Positions 37,671 through 47,974 of a DNA stretch of 64,000 bases are shown piece after piece; the first letter of the stretch is position 1; the number at the start of each line of letters is the position of its first letter. The stretch is from the NCBI GenBank assembly GCA_015183035.1, contig JACZZP010000003.1:868001-932000 (forward strand), read 5' to 3'. Made by a program: the position numbers and the translations under genes. Source of the DNA: Meloidogyne chitwoodi (Eukaryota; Nematoda; Chromadorea; Rhabditida; Meloidogynidae). The notes beneath the pieces were generated by a model. That model had not been told where the DNA came from. It saw only the letters and a list, made by a program, of their open reading frames with translations, and searched no databases.

Positions 37671-38997
37671 ATGGAATCACCAGAATCAAAACCTAAGAGA
37701 CATTTTTCTAAAAAACTTCATAATGATGGTTTTCAATATATTATTGAGAGAGTAAATGCTCAACGTCAAAAGAAGTACTGGCGATGCGAGCATTATAATA
37801 GAAAAGTTGGAAAATGTAGCGGGAGATTGCATACAAATATGGACGATGAAATTTTATCTTCAATTGGTGAACACACATGCAACCAAGAAGATACTCCGGT
37901 TATATCAAAGGATAATAAAAAGGCAATCAAACGTCAAGCTTCAGAAGATGCATTTTTAACACCTTATCAGCAACAGGTTTTAAATTAAAACTATTGATTC
38001 TTTATTGGCTTTACTTGACAAAACAATTTTGTTTTTTCATTGGGCTATTAATATTTTTGTCATTAGGACCACAAGCATGTATTCGTAAGGCTATTTATAT
38101 CAGAATGAACTAAGTTTCCTAAATACAAAAATATTTTCCCTTATAGATGTTTGAAACCAACAACATTCTTCTGTCAAAGCGAGGGCGACCGAAATTTCAT
38201 CATAATGGCTTTCTTTATTGTTTTGAAAAGATGAATAGTGACAGAGATGTCCGCTTTTGGAAATGCGAATTCTTTAATTCTAAACATGTCAAATGTCGTG
38301 CTCGTCTTCATACTGATCTAGAACATAATGTACTACGAGAAATGGGCGTTCATATTTGCCCATCTGATGAAGAAAATGTTGAACTTCAACGAATGATAAG
38401 TGAAATAAAACGAAGAGCACTGGAGACAACTGAACCTGCTAGTGTTTTACGCGAATACACTATTCAAAATTCTCCAGCTGAGCTTGTATCTTTATTGCCC
38501 AGCAAAGATGCTGTTAGAAAGGTTTTATTTTTTAAGACATTATAGTAAATTTTAATTTTTTAGATCGTGCAACGTGTAAGACGTGAAAGACCACCTACAA
38601 TGGTTGAAAAAAATGTCAAATTTGACAATGTTTTTTCTGGTCATGAAATTAAAGATGAACGTTTTATTACTTTGGATAGTGGAGAACATGAATATGAAAC
38701 GCCGACATTTAAATTTCCCCGACGTACTAAGAAGATTGACATCTACAATATTTGCTCTACTAGTGGTAACTTTTTATAAATTTCTTTAAAAATTGAATTT
38801 ATAAAAATATTCTAGCTGAAGAATTTGAGTCTGCCATGCGTGCATCCGAGCTCAATCAAGAAGCTGATGCTTTTGGTGCGCACGTTGCTGATTTTCTCAA
38901 AAGTTTATCGCCGTCGTGCAGTTACCGAATGAAAATGAAATTTGAAAGATTAATGCAGCAAAATATGTCTTTAATTGAACAAACCGAAGAAAATTGA
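37671..38997 (+). CDS. Two-FLYWCH-domain protein with a BESS-like C-terminal helix
   Basis: Starts at 37671, 44 bases after an acceptor-like AACAATTTTAG. Exon 1 (37671-37976) encodes one FLYWCH-type module: NDGFQYIIERVNAQRQKKYW, RCEHYNRKVGKCSGRLHTNM, then GEHTC. Exon 2 (38147-38521) encodes a second: HHNGFLYCFEKMNSDRDVRF, WKCEFFNSKHVKCRARLHTD, then GVHIC. Both keep W-x-C, KC-x-[GA]-R-L-H-T and the closing His, but the last ligand is Cys instead of the usual His (H-x-C). They are followed by AELVSLLPSKDAVRKIVQRV, a segment often found after FLYWCH modules in nematode proteins. The last exon (AFGAHVADFLKSLSPSCSYR, then MKMKFERLMQQNMSL) resembles a BESS protein-interaction helix. Likely a DNA-binding regulator or a domesticated transposon-related protein; targets unknown. 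An 18-nt micro-exon at 38067-38084 is possible. Confidence 0.72.
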
Positions 38998-39324
38998 TTT
39001 AAAATTTGACAATGAATAAATTTATTTTTTTAGCTGACTATATGTATTTTAAATTAATTTTAAATTGAAGTTTTGAATATTTTAATATGGGTACTACCTA
39101 TCTGGCGAATTGAAAAGACTTCGTATATTTATTTCAAAATTGGTTACGTTAAGATGTTATGTTCCTTTAAAAAATTTTTTTTATACCTTAGAAATTTTCA
39201 ACGACCTTTCATTTTTCCTTTATTTTAAATTTTAGATTTTTATTTTGTTCATTAAATGGTTTTAACTAATTTTATCGAATACTTTTTTATCTATTTTTTA
39301 TTTTATACTAGGTATTGAAAAAGG

Positions 39325-40825
39325 ATGGTCGTTGGATTGAGCAGATTGGAAGCTGGCAAGCAAAGGAATTTAACTAAAATTCAGGTAACATGGAGCCCTT
39401 CAGTTTATAAAAGTTTTCTATAGTTTAGTAGCATTAATTTGACCTACTATTTTGTAGATTTTGATAAATACCTAAAGTTTTAAATGATAAAATTTTAGTA
39501 TGTTAGCTCTGGGTGCTTCAGTGGTATTGCAACTCGATTAATTATTCAACCACTTGATGTTGTTAAAATTAGATTTCAGGTTAATTTTTTTTATTAGTAG
39601 TTATTTTAAATTTTTTAGATGCAAGAAGAGCCTTTGTATGGTACTGACAGAGGGAAATATAGTGGTCGTATGTTTAAAACAGTGCAGATGATTTGTAAGG
39701 AGGAAGGCTTCAAAGCGCTATGGTTAGCATTTAAATTATTAAGTGAGCAGAGGAAAATTTTTTTGTTCCCTCCAAACTTTTCTTAGTTTTAATTTTTGAT
39801 AAATCCGAATATTTTATTTCTAAATTTTAGGCGAGGTCATATTCCTGGTCAATTTCTTTCTATCTCGTATGGTAATTAAAAGTTTAGAAATATTTTAGAA
39901 TTCTCAATATTAAGGCGTTATTCAATATTCAACATTCGAAGCACTAAGCAGTGAATTTATAAAACTTGGTTTTGGAAAATACAAAATGACAGCAGATTTT
40001 CTTTGTGGATCAATTGCTGGATCTTTGGCAACAGCTTTTTCAATGCCTTTTGATGTTATTCGAACTAGAATGGTTTTTTCTCATTATAAATTTTTTAAAT
40101 TTATTTTTAAAGGTGGTATCTCAAGGTTATCGAAATTTGTTACATCCAATTAACAAAACATGGACAAAAGAAGGGATTGGAGGATTTTTTCATGGATTAA
40201 CACCCTCATTGGCTCAAATTGCATTAAATGCTGGTAAATATATTATTTTAATTTTAAAATATTTAAAAATTATTTTTGGTATTAAATTCACCGCCTATAA
40301 TTGGATAAATTCAATGTCACATGCAAGGTTATACAGCAATGAAGGGGAACGAGAATCTCAACAAATATATCTTACTAAACAATTAAATAGACTACTCTCA
40401 GGTGCTCTAGCTGGAATTGTAGCCAAAACAATAACGGTAAATTATTAAAATAAATATTAAAAAAACTTTATTTAAGTACCCATTGGACTTGGTCAGGCAT
40501 AGATTACAGGTTTTTTTAATAAATTAATTCTTATAAAACCACATTATATAGATAAATGAACGAATCAGGCCTGGAGCTTTTGGTCAAACAACTGCCTATG
40601 GCGGAATGTATATTTTTATTTTAATTATTTAAAATTTTATAAAAAAATGTCAGGGTGGATACCATTCGTGGAATTATCAAACATGAAGGTTTTATTAGTT
40701 TATACAAAGGTATTTGGCCTGCTTTGCTCAAAGAATCTACACAAACGGCACTTTCATTCTTTTTCTATGAACTCGCTTGTGACATTCTTTCCGGAAATTT
40801 TTTAATTCGTAATTATTTAATTTGA
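39325..40825 (+). CDS. Mitochondrial carrier, thiamine pyrophosphate type (SLC25A19-like)
   Basis: Inner-membrane carrier of three tandem repeats. Starts MVVGLSRLEAGKQRNLTKIQ. The three carrier signatures are all present: QPLDVVKIRFQ, MPFDVIRTRM and YPLDLVRHRLQ. Diagnostic SLC25A19-like stretches are RGHIPGQFLSISYGVIQYST, YSGRMFKTVQMICKEEGFKA and the third-repeat segment RPGAFGQTTAYGGMVDTIRG followed by IIKHEGFISLYKGIWPALLK and FFFYELACDIL. That pattern fits carriers that import thiamine pyrophosphate (Deoxynucleotide Carrier in older naming). About ten short introns; the stop is at 40823-40825. It lies 328 bp after the FLYWCH gene on the same strand, with an acceptor-like TATACTAG close to its start, so shared transcription is possible. 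Confidence 0.85.
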
Positions 40826-41171
40826 TTTGTTTTACTAAATAGTGTTGTGTCTTATCTCACTTGTTAAATTTTTGCTAAAGTTTAAAACATGGCCAAACTG
40901 TTTTTATGGCTCAAATTTTGTTGAAACTGAGTTAGAAAAATTCTGTGATTGGAGGCAGGAAGCTAATTAGTTTAAATTATTTAATGAAATAGATTATATA
41001 AAAACTTATTTTAGATATAATAATTAGAATAGTCCACTATAATTACCTAATAATTGGTAGATTCGTTTATCTATATAAGCTAGAAAAAAACTAAACCAAG
41101 AAAACATTCCAATGCTCGAATCCCAAATTTAGCACCTAATTTACAATCGAAAGGAATTGGCTGCATCCTGC

Positions 41172-41294
41172 TGTTGAATATATTCGAAATGTGGCTAGAC
41201 AATGGATGAAGAGTAATTAGCAAGGAAAAATCTATAAATAAAGAAATTGTTCAATCAAAAAAGATCAAACAATTTTTTATAAGAAAAAATAAAA
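41172..41294 (+). pseudogene. Displaced copy of the DEG/ENaC last exon
   Basis: About 120 bp closely match the reverse complement of 29232-29350, the end of the DEG/ENaC gene: TTGAATATATTCGAAATGTG, GGCTAGACAA, ATAAAGAAATTGTTCAATCA and AATTTTTTATAAGAAAAAAT all recur in order. Small deletions and an in-frame stop break the reading frame, so it is not functional. The orientation is opposite to the source gene 12 kb away. It lies in the gap between the carrier and Aurora kinase genes. Confidence 0.75.
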
Positions 41295-41372
41295 TGTCCA
41301 AATATTTATTGTGTAGTCAAAAGAGGCATGTTTAAGAAGATTTTGTAAAAACAAATGTATATTAATTATACT

Positions 41373-42829
<1,457 letters not shown>

Positions 42830-42879
42830 TATTTGAAAGAATCTAAAAATTAAATGAATAAATTCCTCTATGTAAATTT

Positions 42880-43004
42880 TTCAAAAAAATCATTTCGCGT
42901 CATTTTTGGGAACTTTTCGTCAATAGACTTTACGTCACATTCAATACCTTTCGTCAACGGACTTTTCGTCATTGAATAAATAACAGATTGGATTTAATTC
43001 TAAC
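42880..43004. repeat. Degenerate TTTTCGTCA-type tandem repeats
   Basis: The unit TTTTCGTCA (with variants TTACGTCA and TTTCGCGTCA) recurs four or five times, with the spacer AATAGAC or ACGGAC between. Adjacent to, but distinct from, the CGAAAC element that follows. Confidence 0.4.
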
Positions 43005-43513
43005 CAGACATGGACGAAACGTTTCGTTTCGTTGTTTCGTTAGTTTCGTTACTTTTTTTCCGTTTCGTTTCGTTTCGTGACGAAACGAAACGAAACAAAA
43101 TTTATCAAAAAATTACCAGTTTTGGGCAAAATTTTAGAGATTTTTACTGCAAATGGAAAAAATTTTTTGAAAAATTTTTTTCCTGAGCGCTGAAAAAGTG
43201 AATTTATAGCAACTAACGTTAATATTTTTTCAAAATTTTCGCCTGCGGCGCTAAAAAATAAAAATTTATGAAAATTTCCCGGCACGAATATTATTAAATC
43301 AGGAAAATTTTTTTAATTTTGCAAATGTATCGCACAAAACTGTGATTAAAATTGAAAATTTAAAGAATACCGTATTTTTTTAAATTGTAATGTTTCGTTT
43401 CGTTAAATTTCGTTAAAATTTAAAATGTTTCGTTTCGTTTCGTGACGAAACAATTTTCTAATTTTTTTTGTTTCGTTTCGTTGGAAAAATTTCTGGTGTT
43501 TCGTCCATGTCTG
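43005..43513. mobile_element. 509-bp foldback element with GTTTCG/CGAAAC terminal repeats
   Basis: Terminal inverted repeats are CAGACATGGACGAAAC at the left (43005) and its exact reverse complement GTTTCGTCCATGTCTG ending at 43513. Just inside each end are runs of GTTTC/GAAAC units. The middle holds TTCGCCTGCGGCGCTAAAA (43234 region), shared with the element at 46685. Flanking octamers ATTCTAAC and ATCCGAAA match at only five of eight positions, so a target duplication is doubtful. No transposase frame; non-autonomous. Confidence 0.65.
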
Positions 43514-43694
43514 ATCCGAAACAATTTACCTTGGAAAATTTTACAAAAATCAAAAATTATTCATCCAAAAATCACAAAAAATAACTTTACTTATTACATC
43601 AAAAAATTGGATATAAAAATAAAACAAGGTTATTTTTCAAGATTCCTCATTGTCATCAGAATCACCGGTACTTGTGTGTTATCCCCACATCTTG

Positions 43695-44831
43695 CGGACT
43701 AGACCGAATGTTGCTGCATTAGCTGTTGGATTAGCTTCTAGAGCTTTGGATGAGGCTGCTAAATATTCACTGGAAAGAAGAACGGCTGTACTATAGTATA
43801 CCGGACGCAAAATTTTGTATCAAAAGACATACCATTCGATTCGTCTCGACGAGCTGAGTCGTTTGGTACAACTCTCATGATGCGGAAATTCCTATGAACC
43901 GAGATACTGGTCCCTGAAAATCGTAAAACCATAGAGGGGAGTAAGCTCCTCTATGTGATTACCGCGGCTGCTCATAAATTGTTTTCGCTGAATTAATTAT
44001 TTTGTTGTAATTATAGCTGTAGAATAACGCATGTACCAAAAAGCCAACCAGGGATGGGCTCTCACACGAAGAAGTGATAAAACACTCCCTATAGGTCCAA
44101 GTTTGGCGTGTTTCCATCAAACTTCGATCCTTCATAACTTTGTTCATAATCGTTCAATCACGATGATTTTCATCTCATTCGATAAGTCTCGACAAGCTCT
44201 TTCGAATGAGCTATTATACACATATTTGAAATTTTCACCCCAAAAATGTGCTTACTCCCCCCTTTGGGTTTTCGAATTTTAGGGGCTTGTATCACGACTT
44301 TTAGGCATTTCCGCATCATGAGAGTAGTACCATTCGACTCAGCTAGTCGAGACGAATCGAATGGTATGTCTTTTGATACAAAATTTTGCGTCCGGTATAC
44401 TATAGTATATCCAGAAGAACTTTTGGAATTCCTATTGCCAATGTAATAATTTAATTTTAAAAATTGGGTTAATTTTGGAGGGGAAGATTTGATTATTATT
44501 TTTAAAATTCATTTTATTTTTTAAAACAGCATCAAGGCGTCTCTTTTATGCTTGTTGATTGGCTATGTTGTTGGAACTTTCTCGTTTAATGACTTACAAG
44601 AGTGCTCAAGAAGTTGATCTTGGCCGACCCGGTGCTTATTGGGCATCTATAGCCAAATGTTTTGCTGCAAATCAAACAGCCTCAAATGCAGTTTAAGTAT
44701 TATTTTTTAAATATTTTTGACAAGTTCAATAAATTTGTCTTTTTTAGATTTTTGGTGGAAATGGTTTCAATACAGAATTTCCAGTAGAAAAATTGATGAG
44801 AGGCAAAAAGATTTATGAATGTTATTACTAA
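43695..44831 (+). pseudogene. Acyl-CoA dehydrogenase relic interrupted by a foldback element
   Basis: Fragments match medium-chain-type acyl-CoA dehydrogenases (mitochondrial beta-oxidation). Order: RTRPNVAALAVGLASRALDE and AAKYSLERRT (43695-43783), resumed after the element with RRTFGIPIANV (44413 on), then [10 protein letters not shown], a frameshift, [20 protein letters not shown] and [20 protein letters not shown] (44570-44697), and IFGGNGFNTEFPVEKLMRG (44748-44831) followed by a stop. The family's usual DAKIYQIYEGTSQIQR tail is lost. At least one frameshift, small deletions and the 629-bp insertion show it is dead. Upstream exons are not seen. Confidence 0.75.
43784..44412. mobile_element. 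629-bp foldback MITE with 8-bp target duplication
   Basis: Left end GGCTGTACTATAGTATACCG and right end, reversed, GGATATACTATAGTATACCG; the arms stay nearly identical for over 100 bp (43784-43895 versus 44300-44412). The octamer AGAAGAAC flanks both sides (43776-43783 and 44413-44420), a clear target-site duplication made by insertion into the acyl-CoA dehydrogenase sequence. A GG start and 8-bp duplication are compatible with Merlin-type (ISXO2/IS1016-like) or other DNA transposons. No transposase frame inside; mobilised in trans if at all. Confidence 0.85.
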
Positions 44832-45068
44832 TTTATTGTTTTAAATTTATAGGTATTTTTGTAAAGGTATTGATTCGGTGATTTTTTGAATGTTATTTTC
44901 TTTTGTTTCTCTTTTATTGATTCGGTGATTTTAAATAAATTTTAAATATTTTTGTTGCTTATTTTGTATTTTTTAATATTTTAGCCTTTTTTAATCCATT
45001 GTTTTTTAATTTGATCCTTTTGTTTTAAACAATAGTACCATTTTTTCCAATTTTAGTTGATTTACCTT

Positions 45069-45225
45069 TGTCGTGTCTCGAGATGTCGTTTTTTGGCCGG
45101 TGGCACGAGATGTATGATCCCGAGATGTCTTTTGGCACGAGATGTCAAATCCCGAGATGTCTGATCACGAGATGTCATTTTTTGGCCGGTGGCACGAGAT
45201 GTCAAATCCCAAGATGTCGGGACAC
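45069..45225. repeat. GAGATGTC tandem-repeat block with inverted ends
   Basis: The octamer GAGATGTC or close variants occurs about eight times, in alternating contexts GGCACGAGATGTC and ATCCCGAGATGTC. The segment ATTTTTTGGCCGGTGGCACG is present twice in direct orientation. The outer ends CGTGTCTCGA and (reversed) CGTGTCCCGA match, so it is probably another short-unit foldback element. Any open frame is incidental. Confidence 0.55.
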
Positions 45226-45422
45226 GGTCAAAAGAAAAAGGAAAAAGGGAGATGTCACTCGAGCGATGCCGTTTGAGCGATAAAGTTGAGAGACAGATTT
45301 TGACGTGATCGTTGTAAAAGTTTCAAGCAAGAATTAATTTTTTCAATTTTTTCCAATTTGGGAAAAGTTTTTATTTAATTCGATTTTCGAGCTGAGAATA
45401 GTACCACTCTTCAAGTAAAAAA

Positions 45423-45858
45423 TTGGCAATCTTCACCAATTGGGGCGCCACCCCAAATAATCGCAGTGGCATAGTAAAAACATGTTTTTAGAGGTTTTCG
45501 GGGTCGCTGATTACGAATCTGATCTTATCACTAATCATTATCATTTTATCACTAACTTTAAAAATCGCAGATTTTATCATGGATATTTTCCAAATTACTC
45601 AGCTTATTAATAATAAAGAATCTGCTATTCAATATTTACAACAACGTACGGTCTGTACCACAACTATGCCCATCATATAATCAGCAAATGAGCAAAAATT
45701 TTGATAAAATCTGCGATTTTTAAAGTTAATGATAAAATGATAAGGATTAGTGATAAGATCAGATTCGTAATCAGCGCCCTCGAAAACTCATAAAAACACA
45801 TTTTTACTATTCCTCTGCGATTATTTGGGGTGGCGCCCCAATTGGTGAAGATTGCCAA
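45423..45858. mobile_element. 436-bp foldback element with a possible transposase fragment in its loop
   Basis: Arms of about 155 bp (45423-45578 and 45704-45858) are almost perfect inverted repeats, beginning TTGGCAATCTTCACCAATTG and containing GGCGCCACCCCAAATAATCG. The loop starts with an ATG at 45579 encoding MDIFQITQLINNKESAIQYL, then QQRTVCTTTMP, before a stop. That N-terminal pattern resembles the start of Merlin/ISXO2-type transposases, but the match is by eye only. No clear target duplication is seen because the left flank is an A-run. Confidence 0.6.
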
Positions 45859-45913
45859 AAAATGCCATAAGCGATGATAGGGCCATGTCATTGGTCTAGT
45901 TTCAACATTTATT

Positions 45914-46130
45914 TCTCTTCGGCATCATTATTGTGATAAAGCTTATTAGATGTAGTATTGCTCCTGGCCATATTATTTGCGTTTATCCAAGTTTTGGTTC
46001 TCTTCGGCATCATTATTGTGATAAAGCTTATTAGATATAGTATTGCTCCTGGCCATATTATTTGCGTTTATCCAAGTTTTGGTTCTCTTCGGCATCATTA
46101 TTGTGATAAAGCTTATTAGATATATACACC
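45914..46130. repeat. 85-bp tandem repeat, about 2.6 copies
   Basis: The unit starting TCTCTTCGGCATCATTATTG begins at 45914, 45999 and 46084, exactly 85 bp apart. Copies 1 and 2 differ at one visible base (GATGTAG versus GATATAG). Simple tandem array; no coding potential evident. Confidence 0.85.
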
Positions 46131-46684
46131 AAGTCAAAAATACAGAGATCCAGAGCGACTACTTTTAAGCAGGGTTGTGTAAACTACCCCTACTTTTACC
46201 TGATGGCCAAATAAGTTTCCATCGTAATACTTTACATTTTTGACTAATTTTCTGGAAACTACTAAATAAATCAAGTGTTAGAAATGTAAAAGTTGTTAAA
46301 ATTCATATCAGAATTCACCAATATCATGAAGAGTTACAACAGGATGACCACTTTTTTATCCATCAATGATTAGTTTAACTTTTCATGTTGTGCTTCACTC
46401 CCATCAAGATTAATTTCTGAATCTGGCATTGATGTATAAACTCCCATTTCAATAGAATTTGTAGTATTCATTCTGTAAAAAAAAACAAAAAAATATTAAA
46501 TAAACTTAAACTAGTGTATTTTAGGTGTAAGAAGCTTTTGCTATCTATCCATAAATCTAATAATCTTTCTTTTTTCAAAGTCTATTTTACTTGTCAATGG
46601 AACAAAATTATTGTATTTTGTTTTCTGTTATTTTAGCGATAAAAATTGTTAAAAATATTTCCACTAAAACCTTGCAGTGCACAG

Positions 46685-47458
46685 CAGGGTTGCGCCGGGT
46701 TACCCGAAACCCGGCCTTTTTTTCGACCCGACGACCCGAAACCCGACCCGAGAAATTTTGGACAACCCAACCCGGAAACCCGACCCGACCCTTTCAGCAT
46801 TACCCGATACCCGATATTATAAAATTTTTTTCCCTTCTCTTTCTCTTTACTTCTCTGACCCTTTTGCATGGAGAAGAGAAAAAATAAATAAAAGAAAAAT
46901 CTATTCTTATTTTAAATTGCTTTACTATAAGTGCGCTTGTGGTTGAGTGGTTGGTAGCTTAGTCTACTCTATAGGAAATATGGGTTCGATTCCTACTGAT
47001 GGATAAACAATTTTGTGTGCATTAATTAACGTCGGATTTTATTTTTCGCTCGTTTTTCAATTTTTTAAATAAATTAAAAGTCCTAAATTTTCGCCTGCGG
47101 CGCTAAAAAAGGTGAATTTTTGGCAACTAAGGTGGAATACTTTTTAAAAATTTTTCGCCTGCGGCGCTAAAAGGAATTTTTTTGTAAGAGGTTTAACAAG
47201 TTTAAAAAATTTTTGTTTTACTGAAATGCAAAATTTTTTAAAAATATTCGCCTGAGGCGCTAAAAACTGAATTTTTGACAATTAAGGAAAAAATATGCAA
47301 ACTTTTCGCCTGCGGCACTAAAACTACCCGAAACCCGAAATTTATGAAAATCTACCCGACCCGACATTCGAGCTCAACCCGAAACCCGACCCGAGGAAAT
47401 TTCAGCGACCCGACCAGAAACCCGACCCGACACTCGAGGTCAACTCGGAACAACCCTG
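46685..47458. mobile_element. 774-bp hAT-like MITE with ACCCG repeats and 8-bp target duplication
   Basis: Ends CAGGGTTGCGCCGGGTTACC and, reversed, CAGGGTTGTTCCGAGTTGAC. The octamer GTGCACAG lies directly outside both ends (46677-46684 and 47459-47466). CAGGG ends plus an 8-bp duplication are typical of hAT elements. Inside each end are many ACCCGAAACCCG units; the middle has four copies of a TTCGCCTGCGGCGCTAAAA segment and a tRNA-like stretch (46932-47005). Open frames here are products of the repeats. Confidence 0.85.
46932..47005 (+). other. tRNA-like segment with pol III A and B boxes
   Basis: TGGTTGAGTGG (46940-46950) fits the A box and GGTTCGATTCC (46983-46993) is a perfect B box; their 43-base spacing is that of a tRNA gene. 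The T-arm can pair weakly, but the acceptor strands (GCGCTTG versus bases near 47000) do not pair, so it is not a functional tRNA. It looks like a tRNA-derived fragment or SINE-like promoter captured in the element. Confidence 0.5.
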
Positions 47459-47520
47459 GTGCACAGTACTTATTTGTTAGGTCAGTGAAAAAATTTGCAC
47501 TGTTGCTATGATTTATTATG

Positions 47521-47733
47521 TCAATCTGGCAAGTTAGGCAACGGTGAGATGTTGGAAAGAAAATAGAGTGGAGGAATGGTCAGGAGAGTGGAAAGTTACA
47601 AAAGGGTCAGAAAGCAGAAAAGGTTAATAAAAGGTCAATGAGAGAAACATTTTCTCTTAGTATTTAAGAGAAATTATCAGAAAATTAGTATGAGAATCTC
47701 TTTGTAAATTTTTTGAAATTTTTGTATTTGTAG
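47521..47733 (+). repeat. Dispersed repeat, copy 1 (about 210 bp)
   Basis: Aligns by eye along its length with 49978-50196 in the same orientation: TCAATYTGGYAAGTTARGC at the left, AAAAGGGTCARAAAGCAG and AATGAGAGAAA in the middle, and TATGAGAAWYTCTTYGT near the right. Likely an old transposable-element family; no coding potential seen. Confidence 0.65.
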
Positions 47734-47768
47734 TAATTTTATTTAATGCTTTCTTTTAAATTTTACTT

Positions 47769-47919
47769 TGGTAATGGTTAAATTTAGTGTTCCCCTTTTT
47801 ACTTCTCCCTATTTTCCCTAATTTTTATTTTTTGCTCTTTTTGAAAACTTACTTGCGAAAAGTTAAATAGTGGGAAAAGGATAAGTTAAAAAGGGGGACC
47901 CTAAATTTAACTATTACCC
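47769..47919. mobile_element. Short hairpin element (about 150 bp)
   Basis: Left GGTAATGGTTAAATTTAG and right, reversed, GGTAATAGTTAAATTTAG, continuing into GTTCCCCTTTTTA against GGTCCCCCTTTTTAA. An inverted repeat of about 32 bp with a short spacer: a small MITE or hairpin. Confidence 0.5.
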
Positions 47920-47974
47920 TTATGTTTCATTAAAGAGCTTAAAAATAATAAATTCTACATATTATTGTTTAATC

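Noticed and set aside
43049..43285. 78-codon minus-strand frame with FAVKISKILPKTGNF
   Set aside because: Lies inside the foldback element at 43005; produced by its internal repeats.
45068..45283. Frame rich in Met/Cys repeats (EMSFGTRCQIPRC)
   Set aside because: Translation of GAGATGTC tandem units, not a cysteine-rich peptide gene.
45914..46130. Regular spaced repeat considered as a CRISPR array
   Set aside because: The units are contiguous 85-bp tandem copies without unique spacers, and the genome is eukaryotic.
46932..47005. Functional tRNA gene
   Set aside because: A and B boxes fit, but the acceptor stem does not pair and the anticodon arm is unclear.
46591..47511. Several overlapping Pro/Arg/Thr-rich frames on both strands
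   Set aside because: Generated by ACCCG tandem units inside the hAT-like element.
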